Shown piece by piece: positions 32,571 to 40,852 of a stretch of 40,852 nucleotides of DNA. The translations under genes and the position numbers were made by a program. How positions within the stretch are numbered: the stretch's first letter is position 1; each line of letters opens with the position of its first letter. Source of the DNA: Chloromonas sp. AAM2 (Eukaryota > Chlorophyta > Chlorophyceae > Chlamydomonadales > Chlamydomonadaceae); assembly GCA_004335635.1 (NCBI GenBank), contig QAXH01006253.1:1-40852 (forward strand), in the 5' to 3' direction. The notes under the pieces are model-generated. The model saw only the letters and a program-made list of their open reading frames with translations. It was not told the DNA's origin and ran no database searches.

Positions 32571-34669
32571 TCACATCCTCCTTTTCATTCTCCTTTTCAC
32601 TTGGTCACGAATCTCGCCTTGGGGATGGCTTGTTGTGTGAAGCTGCATGCACAGGTGATTGTCAGTTTGCACAGGTGGCTGCTGTGTTCGCATGGACGTG
32701 TAATCGTTTGTGAATGGCATGCACACAGTTCAGAGAGATACAAGGGCTACCCAAGGTGCGTGGATGCTAGCAAGCCAAGAGACGAGGCATGACACCGATC
32801 TGAGCAACCCTGGCCAATACACAAAAACGCTCAGGAAAGCAGAGGCTCCAGGGGCAAGGGCGAAGAAGCATAGGTCGTCTGTTATCTTTAAGTGTACATG
32901 CCGAGTAACTGAACAGCATGCTTGCGTGCGTGCGTGCGAGCAACACCGTGCTCTATCAGGCTAACACTGACAATGTGCACAGAATTTGCATAGCTTACGT
33001 TGTAGTAGATGTCGCCTGCATCCAGCAGTTGCTGAAAGCTGGCCCAGTCGGGCACTCGGGCGCTTGTGGTTAGGTCAGTGGAGTTGGCCGACCAGTAGAA
33101 GGTGAACTTGGAGCCGCTCAGGGGCTGGGAGGTGGGCCGGCGGACTGCAGTACATGATACGGCAGCAAGTGGTGTTACGGCAGCCAGTGGTGTCACAGCA
33201 GCAAGTTGTGTCACGACAGTACAAGTGTCATGATGCCTTTTGCTGCAATCTCTGTACCCGGGGCCACAAACTGTCGCCCTCTCTCCCAAGAGCAGTGCCT
33301 CGCCCTGCTTGCGGGCTGCAGCTCACGTCACGATACTGAAAGGGGTGATTGCCTCTCCCCCTCTCTTGGGGTTAGCGGTGAGGAACTGGGTGTGCAGCGG
33401 TGAGGGTATGGCAACTCAGAAGTATGTGAGTGTGAGGCAATGCCAATTGTGCATTGCTTGCATGACTGCGCCTCGCCCCAGCTTGTCCTGTCCTGCCCAC
33501 AACCCCACTCCCACCTCATCCCCGTCCGCCTTTGTTTGTCCACAGTGCTTTGACTCCTGTTTTCTTTGCTCTTTGCACCTTGAGATTGCCTTCTGTTGCT
33601 CAGGGTTGGTTAGGACGGTATCCAGCCTCATCTCTTGCATGGCTTGCTAGCGTTCGCGCTCTGTCCTGATGTAATCATAAGTATATAACCCTTCCACCCC
33701 ATCACCAAGGCTTGTCTTACCTAGGCTTGTCTGCCTACACACTACTTGGCGACTCACTATCTAAAGGCCAGATCCAGAGTACGATGGGCCCATTCTGCGA
33801 CTTGTTGCCGACGTGAAGGTGGGCCTGCGATGAATAGAGTTGCATGACTGGCAATCTAATGAAAAGCACCTTATTGGACCCTGATGTCTGATGTAGAATA
33901 CCACTAATTAAGGCACTCTGATGTCCGTGGTCACGTGGTTTTTGAAAGCCTCAGGGACCTGATCTTATATGATGAGGTGCATAGAATCAATACAAGGATT
34001 CGCGCGCCATGCATTGCAGTCCAAGGAGGTCCAAGGTTCTCAACAAAACTTTTCGAGTTGATGTAGAAGTCATAAGGTTATTACCTTCTTACCTGCGTGA
34101 AGTTGACGATGTCATGGACTGTGACGACGCCGGAGATCGTGCCGTTAGTCTCAAAGAACGCGAGCTCAGAATACGCAGGGGTGAGAACCTGCAAGCCATA
34201 CGAGGGCATGCATGACGAGGGCGCCACATCGGCAGTGCGCAGCTCCCGCGGAAGATGTGACCTGCGGCCGCTGGCTGCCGCCTGGTAATTGAACTCGCAA
34301 GCTTGGAAGCTAGAAAAACGTGGTGACATCACAGTGACGATGGCTTGACTGGGCGCACACTGGCCGCACTGAAGCGCATTGCTTATCGCACCGGAGGCAA
34401 CTGATTCCGGCCGTGAGCGTCAGCGTAGTGGACGTGGCGCGCGCCCATAGTCATATTTTCCGCTCCCATGGTCATATTTTCGGCTCCAGTTGTGGTCATG
34501 TTGAGCATCGCATCTTGGGCATTCACCGCCTGCGACATTGATCAAAGGTGTTGGCTGATCAGAAGTGCCGCGAACCGATGTGCGGTAGTTTGGAACTGCA
34601 AGTTGACCGTACCTGAGCGGCGAATGCGATGCACAGGAGTAACACCGCGACACTGCTGAGCCTGAACAT
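32571..34669 (-). CDS. Secreted CHRD-domain protein
   Basis: On the minus strand six exons join in frame: 34669-34613, 34529-34392, 34281-34093, 33824-33758, 33144-32999, 32642-32571 (222 aa). The short fourth and last exons were found by frame and phase. MFRLSSVAVLLLCIAFAAQA is a signal peptide. A short linker follows with a duplicated GAENMTM and N-glycosylation sequons (NMT). From about residue 85 to 212 the sequence has the CHRD (chordin-type) pattern: GTISGVVTVHDIVNFTQAH, LHVGNKSQNGPIVLW, DAGDIYYN, and HTTSHPQGEIRDQV (family form NVHTxxxPxGEIRGQ). It ends in basic KRRMKRRM. CHRD domains are immunoglobulin-like beta modules of secreted proteins; in algae their role is unknown, probably wall or matrix. 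No transmembrane segment is seen. The acceptor before 34281 (ATTACCAG) is the least certain join. Confidence 0.8.
32762..32815 (-). repeat. Dispersed short element (copy d)
   Basis: Read on the minus strand: GGCCAGGGTTGCTCAGATCG, then GCCTCGTCTCTTGG, then CTTGCTAGCATCC. It lies inside the last intron of the CHRD gene. Confidence 0.6.
33594..33690 (+). repeat. Dispersed short element (copy e, best preserved on + strand)
   Basis: TGTTGCTCAGGGTTGGTTAG, GACGGTATCCAGCCTCATCT, then GGCTTGCTAGCGTTCGCGCT, followed by a TGATGTAATCATAAGTATAT tail. GGTTGGTTAGGAC resembles a tRNA D-arm/box A, and GCGTTCGCGCTC, about 40 bases on, loosely resembles box B. A tRNA-derived SINE is possible but unproven. It lies in the fourth intron of the CHRD gene, opposite to its transcription. 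Confidence 0.6.
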
Positions 34670-37094
34670 CTTTCGTGGTACCATCTTGAGGGTCGCACGA
34701 GCATTTTGCGTGGTACGATTGTCGTCGTATCATGACAGACCGGCGGTTGGAATCACACTCTGTCGTCATCAAGCCTGACGTGCTTTACGTGACAGCATCT
34801 GACCTGCCCTCGGCTGTCGGTCCTCAGCACAACATGACAATTGCATGGCCTCACAAGCTGCAGCTGGTCTCATCAGGTTCGATTGGCTTTGGTGGGCTTT
34901 TACACAGCACAGGGCAAGCTTGAAAGCCTTTCCAGGGTAGAAACAAGCAGTTTTCACATAACACTAAGCTGCTGTTCAACCAGAAAGCCATTTGCCTTAT
35001 TTCTTGATATTTCTGAAAGCCCGGGATGTGTAAAGAAAAGGGGCAAAAAAAGGGGACGAAAGCCTTGATCATTGACCATTGACATGCCTTAGGGAAGGGG
35101 TCAATAGTGAGCGTTTCCATACCCATGTGGACAATTCCGGACAGTATGCAATAGCTCACCCAATACATGGCCAATTTGATGATCAACATACCTACAGGTA
35201 GCCCTGGGTGTGTGCCATGGGCTAGTGCAGTTTGAGCCCAAGTTAAGAACTGCTTGGGCAGTAGAAACGGTTTGAAGCACCAAACCGTTAGTGTTTCGCC
35301 CCCCTGCGTCGTTTCTATCATAATGCAGCATCTGAGATGCATCTCGGCCTCATCAAGCCAGAACTAGATAGCTTACGACTCCAGCTTTCCGAGCTAGGGA
35401 TGGGCATTCAGGTTCACTTCTTGAAGGGCTGCTACCCTTAAAGCTCTCCTCATGGCGACTGGCGCCTTGCTGTTGGTGCTGGGCTGGGACAGCCAATGGT
35501 CATCCCAACCCGCATGCGATTTGTAGGATGCCACTGGCCTCTAGGCCCACTCAACCTGATGAGTGAATGCCATGCATGGCTTTGTAACGAAGTCTGTCCC
35601 TCAGTGCGAATCTGTCTGGAATTGTCCCCAGTACTTGTAATAGGACTTTTCCTATCCGTCGTCAAACAGTGTGGCATCCCCCACGCAGGGTGAGACATGG
35701 GGTGAGAAGAGCAGCTGCCCCATCATGTAAACGGCTGAGAAAGCCCATACAACACGTACCAGTCGTTTCTTCACTCATGAGTCAGAGTCTGAGCAACTGA
35801 CCTACTGGCCTTGTTAACCTGCAGCTGAACAAACAGCCGCTGGCATTAAACAAGAGCACTCTGTACCACTGTTCCACAGTCCGATAACGACTGTTCAAGA
35901 GTCGGCAAAAGATCTTGCCGACTGCAAAGCAAATCCTAGAATAGTCTGGTGTCTGTATGGAGTGTCACTAGAGTGTATATATATCGGGAAGGGGGGGGAG
36001 GGGCCCACCCGCACCGAGCGCGAATGCTAGCAAGCCACCCAAGAGACGAGGCTGGATAACGTCCTAACCAACCCTGAGCAACAGAACAAGGCGTACTGCC
36101 AAAGGTTGTCAGACAGGTGGGTTGACCTGGCGCAGCTTGAAACAAAGGACGGGAAATAGAGTCTGCGCCTAAGATGGAGTGTTGCAACGACAAACACATT
36201 CATCGTAGCCAAAACTCTGTGTATTTGCTCCGGTGCAGCAGAGCGTGGGGCACGTTCCTAGCACTGACACCGCTGTCTCAGTGAAAACGTTGTAGTATGT
36301 CACAAGAGTATGTGCTTACTTCCACAGACCTGGGTAAACATGCTAGTCAGAGCTCATACCGGCAGGGGTGAAAATACTACCCTTGAAAGTTTGCATGCCA
36401 GAGCCAACGCACATGTGAGAAGAAAGCCTCCTCCTCTTGCCAAATTGTGATGATGCACTGTGTTCTGACAGGTAATCCTGCTCTGCACTGCATTTGGAGA
36501 GAGGGGGGCAGTCAAATTGCAGATCGAGTGCCCTCTCCGGGCTGAGCTGCACAGATAGCATGTCTTGCACCAGTCTTGCAAAGAGTGTCTTGCGGCAGCC
36601 TTGCAACATATGTCGAGAGGAAACCTGCGAGGTGGAGTGACGTTCCTGACGGCCAAGACGTGTCCTGGCATGGCGGCAACTGCTGTCACGGGGGCAGTGG
36701 TGCAAACCCTAGGCCCTGCAACAGCAGCTGCCAGCCACAGGCGTTGTGGTGGTGCTTGTGTGACATGTTCCCAGATATGATTGCATCTGACGTCAGAGTG
36801 TCGCCTGTGACCGGTCAATCCGTGCCCACACATCGCCACCACACTGTCAGGCCATCTTGGCGCTTACGGGGTTTGCGGTCAGGATAGCACCCCGAGGGGT
36901 GGCCACCACCGTCGCAATCGCGGTGTGGCATAATCCCCTTCACACGTATGTTGGACGGGTTGCAGTCCCTCACTGCATGCCAGTGTGACAGATCGGCCGC
37001 TAACCACGTGTGTGGTGGTGTGACGTTTTGCCAGTCACAGTGTGGTGGTTCGACGCACTGCCTTTGAAAGGCATGTAAAAAGGCCAATGGTTGA
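34670..37094. other. Gap between TFIIB and CHRD genes, no gene seen
   Basis: This stretch separates the end of the TFIIB gene from the start of the CHRD gene, both on the minus strand. It should hold the TFIIB 3' UTR and the CHRD promoter, but no clear TTACA (minus-strand UGUAA) or TATA motif stands out. The one recognisable element is the dispersed repeat at 35996-36088, beside a G-run at about 35988-36003. Confidence 0.5.
35996..36088 (-). repeat. Dispersed short element (copy f)
   Basis: On the minus strand: TTGTTCTGTTGCTCAGGGTT, GGTTAGGACGTTATCCAGCC, TCGTCTCTTGGGTGGCTTGC, TAGCATTCGCGCTCGGTGCG, then GGTGGGCCCCTCCCCCC. It is about 90% identical to copy e up to GCGCTC, after which the two copies have different tails. 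Confidence 0.7.
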
Positions 37095-40000
37095 TCACAA
37101 CCGGTTAGCCCCTAGGAGACTGCCGCCTGTTGCTGCCATGGACACTGCTGATGATCGCGAGTCGGGCTGGGGCAGCTTGGCTATCTGTGCCGGGGAATTG
37201 AAGCCGGGCGGCAGCAACTGGGAAAAGTACGGGTACAGATCCCTGCGGACAGGGCAAGGGAACATGGACCAGGAGAAATATGTACATGGATTACATCAGG
37301 GGGTTCCACATGCATCGAGCGCAAACTCAAGTGAGCCAGGATGGGTGATTTGATTGGGCACAGTATAAGGGCATTTATAAGGCGATTGTTGTGCCTATCC
37401 TGACAGAGCATCACAGGTAGTAAGCAGCTGGGGCAGGTAAGGATGCAGGTCAGTGGTGCTTTGTTTTGTGCTTTGTTTTTTCCCCGCCAGTGGTGCTTTG
37501 TTGGCTGTTGCCCGTTTTCTGCCTGTTTCCTGCTGCCATTCTTTGGCCAGTTGTGCTTCTCGTTTCTTGCAAGTGATATAAAGTTTGTCTTCTGAGCCGA
37601 CATTGACCAGGATGGTTGATTTCAGGAACTAAAACCGTACGTCACCGTACAAACACGACCAGCTCGAACAACGACTGAAACAAGTAGTACACGAGCTGGA
37701 AAGACTGATGAATCACAAGCCACGCGAATGCCAAGCTGCGCTCGGTGCACCACGGGTCCCTGGGTGAAGTTTTCCGCGCTCACCTGTAAACTGCTTTAAT
37801 CGTGACTTCGGCCACGTTGGTGACGGTGCAGATGGCTTGCATGGAAATCGGGTCCTTCGAATTCACATCCCGGTCCTGCAATCGCACATCACAGACATCC
37901 GCACGGAGCATGGTTAGGAAGAATAGTGCGGTTTGGTCGACGCGATCTCCATGTGTGCGCGGGAGGCCATGGAATGACGATGAGAGGCGGAGAACTCCTT
38001 GCCTTTTGACCTGCTTGGCTATGGCCTGGCCTTTCATGTCATCTCCTTCATAGCGCACATCACATGGCTCATCACATGCCCCATCGCATGGTCCATCGCA
38101 TGGCCCATCGCATGGCCCATCACGTTTCACGTCACATGGCCCATCGCATGGCCCATCACATGGCTCATCACATGGCCCATCGCATGGCCCATCGCATGGG
38201 CTCATCGCATGGCTCATCACGTGGCTCATCACGTGGCCCATCGCATGGCCCATCGCATGGCCCATCGCATGGCCCATCGCATGGGCTCATCGCATGGCTC
38301 ATCGCATGGCTCATCACGTGGCTCATCACATGGCTCATCACGTTTCACATCACGTGGCTCATCACATGGCTCATCACGTTTCACATCACATGGCTGATCA
38401 CATGGCTCATCACGTTGCACATCACATGGCTTATCGCATGGCTCATCGCATGGCCCATCGCATGGCCCATCGCATGGCTGATCACATGGCTGATCACATG
38501 GCTGATCACATGGTTTGCATGGGAACGGTCCTGCATGAGCGGGTGGTCCCCCACAGTGACTTGTCGGTGACTTGTGGCTGGTGTGGCTTACGAGCCTGGG
38601 CTTCCAAGGAGAGCAGACTGATAGCAACAGTTCGCAGCACGAGACAGCAGTGGGCGTGCACGATGGGTGATGAGTTTCTTGTAATATATGTAATAAATAG
38701 TATACATATAAATGATATACATAATATAATATGATATGATATTAAATATAGTATATGACTCACCTTTATAAGTGTGAGGATGTAGAGGATGGCTGCGGCC
38801 ACTGACAACGGGGAGCGCGAGTCCCAAGCGCGCAGCGCGGTGTCAACACTCTCGTCCTGAAAAGTGTGTGATCAAGTGTGGGAACGGATGAGTGGTGACG
38901 TGTCACAAGATGTGAAGATGTGGGAACGGATGAGTGGCGACGTGTCACAAGAAGTGAAGATGTGGGAACGGATGAGTGGCGACATGTCACAAGGTGTGAA
39001 GATGTGGGAACGGATGAGTGGTGACGTGTCACAAGGTGTGAAGATGTGGGAACGGATGAGTGGTGACATGTCACAAGGTGTGAAGATGTGGGAACGGATG
39101 CGTGGTGCCATGTCACAAGGTGTGAAGATGTGGGAACGGATGAGTGGTGACGTGTCACAAGATGTGAAGATGTGGGAACGGATGAATGGTGACGTGTCAC
39201 AAGGTGTGAAGATGTGGGAACGGATGAGTGGTGACATGTCACAAGGTGTGACGATGTGGGAAACTGACGTGTACAAAAAGGATTCTGCCCTGCCCTGTCA
39301 ATTCATGCCCTGCACAGACACTCGCCTGTGTCTGGCATGCATGTCTTTACTTGTGCAGGCTTTGCTTACCGTCTGCCGCCCCTGCCTTGACCTTGTGGCT
39401 TTGCCTGCCCTTGCGCCATGGCTGTTCAAGTCTCACCTTTGGTTTCGCAGCCAGAGCCATGGCCTGACACGCCTTGAACACATCATGGCCCAGCTTCAAA
39501 TCTGAACGCACGGGAGCAAGGAAGACGAAAACATGACCGGCATGGTACGGGACAGAATGAGCACATCAATAAGCGCGACAAAACCAGGGTTCTCTTCTCC
39601 AGACAGGTCCTTGCCAATCCAGCATGAACTTGGACAGAGAACACATGCATTTGCCTAGGCTGGAAAGAGGAGGCATGATGAGGATGGGCAGAAATGAAGA
39701 AAATGCATCTGCTCTTGCCATGCGTCCTTGATGCATTTAACGAGCCATGCTTTTTTGACCCTAATCCCGACCTTTCCAAAGCCAGTTGTCCCCGCGGTGC
39801 CTTTCCTGACATCACCAGCTGCAAAGCCCCAAGGTCTTAAACATCGCCATGCTTTCAAAATGGCAATCACCTGTTACAAATCTCATCATGTCCGGTGGGT
39901 GCTACAGGTGCCATGTACGCCTGCTGGGCCCCTTCCCTGCCCATGTCTTTTCCGTTACCTTTACCGTTTCGAAACCGTTCTGTCCGTTTCTGTTTGTCTG

Positions 40001-40852
40001 TTCGCACCTGTGATGAATCGCCTCATGTAGTCGGCCGGGTGCTGTGCCACTGGCGCCATGTACGCCTGCTGCACGCCGTCCCTGCCCTTGCTTTTGTCCT
40101 TCTGTATGGCTAGCACCTCCTTAAAACAAGCGCTGATGTCCTTCTTGCGGACCTGAGGACGAAGATTACACAGCTGATATGATTGACTTGCACGCCGCAT
40201 TCAGATGGTATGTTGAGAGATGATGTCCTTCATGCAAAACTGAGGACCAAGAGCATTACCAGGGCCAGACTCAATATCTGCCTGCATCATTTCTTCTTCC
40301 TTGCTCCAGGTGGGCCAGGGCGGTGCCCATCAGGGCTCATGTAAAAAACAAAGTTTGTCCAGAAAAGTTTGTCTGAACCAGTTGGCCCAGAACTGCAGGC
40401 GCTGCCTGCGAAGCGCCCCTTGCAGCAAAGAGCGCTGCCTACGAACCGCCCCTTGCAGCATAGAGCAATGAGGAATCGCATGCGACCGTTGGTAGGGCAT
40501 GCAACAGCGGCCCCTGCTCTCCTGGTGACCAGTCTGAGCCTTTAATTGCCTCCTGCCTCCTGCTCTCCATTTGCCCTCGATCGTTCCAACCGTCTGCCAT
40601 GGGGACCAGGCTGTAAGGAACGCCTAGTAACGCTGATAGCAACAGGCTGAGGAACTTACAAAGTGAACATGGCCTGAATAACGGCCCTGCACCGTACCTA
40701 GCCGGCCCCACTCACCTCTGGAGGCATGACGGCTGTGATTCCCTTGCACGACTCAGTCATCAAACGCACAAACTCTCTAGATAACCAGAAATCAAATCAA
40801 ACGATCGCTCACCTCTGGAGGCATGACGGCTGTGATTCCCTTGCACGACTCA
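37095..40852 (-). CDS. TFIIB: Transcription initiation factor IIB (TFIIB family), N terminus outside window
   Basis: Minus-strand exons 40776-40716, 40152-40008, 39501-39437, 38856-38764, 37875-37784 and 37242-37095 join in frame, giving about 200 residues and a TGA at 37097-37095. The order matches TFIIB: end of the first cyclin repeat (EFVRLMTESCKGITAVMPPE, VRKKDISACFKEV, DYMRRF), then the second (LKLGHDVFKACQAMAL, SRSPLSVAAAILYILTLIK, VNSKDPISMQAICTVTNVAE, VTIKAVYRDLYPYFSQLLPP) and a short polar tail. TFIIB recruits RNA polymerase II to TBP-bound promoters in the nucleus. A roughly 20-residue basic insertion (QKDKSKGRDGVQQAYMAPVA) and a Lys-poor link after the first repeat are atypical. 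The zinc ribbon and the start of cyclin repeat 1 lie beyond 40852. A BRF-type paralogue is less likely, given the short C terminus. Confidence 0.8.
38054..38515. repeat. 12-bp tandem array, about 38 units, in a TFIIB intron
   Basis: The unit is CCCATCGCATGG with CTCATCACATGG and CATCACGTTTCA variants. It fills half of the intron between 38763 and 37876. Twelve is a multiple of three and the unit lacks stops, so several frames on both strands stay open (MAHR-, HGSS- or CDGP-type repeats). These are artefacts of the array. Confidence 0.95.
38676..38757. other. AT-rich tract next to a TFIIB splice donor
   Basis: About 80 bases made almost only of A and T (repeated ATAT, TATA and GATAT) sit just inside the intron after the donor at 38763, between the exon and the 12-bp array. 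The rest of the window is near 50% GC. Confidence 0.8.
38866..39262. repeat. 42-bp minisatellite, about 9 units, in a TFIIB intron
   Basis: The unit is ATGAGTGGTGACGTGTCACA followed by AG(A/G)TGTGAAGATGTGGGAAC and GG. It starts about 10 bases from the acceptor of the exon at 38856. The 42-bp length keeps frames open on both strands (WERMSGDVSQGVKM on the plus strand). It contains the palindrome TGACGTGTCA. Confidence 0.95.
39895..39955. repeat. Decayed copy of the middle of a TFIIB exon, in the following intron
   Basis: GCCATGTACGCCTGCTGGGC, then CCCTTCCCTGCCCATG, aligns with 40055-40098 (GCCATGTACGCCTGCTGCAC, then GCCGTCCCTGCCCTTG) inside the exon 40152-40008. It is downstream in the direction of the gene. 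Confidence 0.75.
40222..40256. repeat. Decayed upstream copy of the start of a TFIIB exon
   Basis: GATGTCCTTCATGCAAAACT, then GAGGACCAAGA, aligns with GATGTCCTTCTTGCGGACCT, then GAGGACGAAGA, at the exon start and acceptor (40136-40166). On the gene strand this is acceptor plus first codons, duplicated about 87 bp upstream. Confidence 0.75.
40297..40340 (+). repeat. Possible fragment of the dispersed short element (copy g)
   Basis: CTTGCTCCAGGTGGGCCAGG, then GCGGTGCCCATCAGG, resembles copy b over about 30 bases (CTTGCTCAGGTTGGCCAGGA). Weak. Confidence 0.3.
40711..40852. repeat. 97-bp direct duplication of an exon end and donor in TFIIB, identical over 45 bases
   Basis: Bases 40711-40755 and 40808-40852 are identical; the second copy runs off the window. 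On the gene strand each is the last codons (TESCKGITAVMPPE) plus GTGAG. Either donor yields the same peptide. The left copy has an acceptor-like ATCTAG at 40782-40777; whether that copy is an exon or an intronic duplicate depends on sequence beyond 40852. Confidence 0.9.

Noticed and set aside
33125..33127. Alternative CHRD acceptor giving PLSGSKF as exon start
   Set aside because: Once the exon 33824-33758 was found (ending in phase 1), the acceptor at 33147-33145 fits the phase and this one does not.
37603..37783. Alternative last exons for TFIIB just after 37784
   Set aside because: They give a 24-base intron or immediate stops; the exon at 37242 reads RDLYPYFSQLLPP in the correct phase with a good acceptor.
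37999..38627. Long (MAHR)n, (HGSS)n and (CDGP)n frames
   Set aside because: By-products of a 12-bp stop-free repeat inside a TFIIB intron.
38054..39262. CRISPR-like arrays
   Set aside because: Units are contiguous with no unique spacers, and the context is a eukaryotic intron.
38766..39505. Frames of 134-213 codons with WERMSGDVSQGVKM-type repeats
   Set aside because: By-products of a 42-bp array in a TFIIB intron; the flanking real exons are on the minus strand.

Overview
This is intron-rich nuclear DNA from a eukaryote, most likely a green alga of the Chlorophyceae (Chlamydomonadales-like). Evidence: many short GC-ending-codon exons with consensus GT..AG introns, Cys-rich ephrin-receptor-like repeats ending in a PPP-rich (cell-wall type) tail, a TKL-type kinase with GAF domains, a UGUAA-type polyadenylation motif after the first gene, and abundant minisatellites. 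The species call is inference. Gene structures were assembled by hand from frame, splice sites and intron phase; there is no transcript support.

Layout. 1-444 (+): 3' end of a Gly/Met-rich protein ending in a DPF-type motif. 445-4228: no gene seen; holds a MITE-like element. 4229-7833 (+): 8-exon secreted Cys-rich protein with tandem ephrin-receptor-like modules (563 aa). 7834-11866: no convincing gene; further MITE copies and one short unexplained ORF. 11867-24623 (+): 23-exon, about 1152-residue GAF-domain TKL protein kinase whose spliced N terminus reads MGCASS, a candidate myristoylation/palmitoylation site. 24624-28230: no gene seen. 28231-30332 (+): 4-exon Ser-rich protein of unknown function. 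30333-32570: no gene seen; short dispersed repeats. 32571-34669 (-): 6-exon secreted single-CHRD-domain protein (222 aa). 34670-37094: no gene seen. 37095-40852 (-): C-terminal two thirds of a TFIIB-family general transcription factor, running off the right edge.

The genes have no obvious shared pathway. Two encode secreted, probably extracellular-matrix proteins, one a probably membrane-anchored signalling kinase, one a nuclear basal transcription factor.

The most unusual signal crosses gene boundaries. At about ten exon/intron boundaries, in three different genes, the terminal 25-75 bases of the exon plus its splice site are present again, more or less decayed, in the neighbouring intron. 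At one boundary (kinase exon 18) this has grown into a roughly 24-unit, 34-bp array in which nearly every frame is open. In every case with a clear reading frame, the site that fits is the one on the exon side and the copies lie inside the intron. Many introns are also flanked by AG|GT on both sides, so tandem duplication of exon/intron boundary segments may be an active route of intron growth or gain here.
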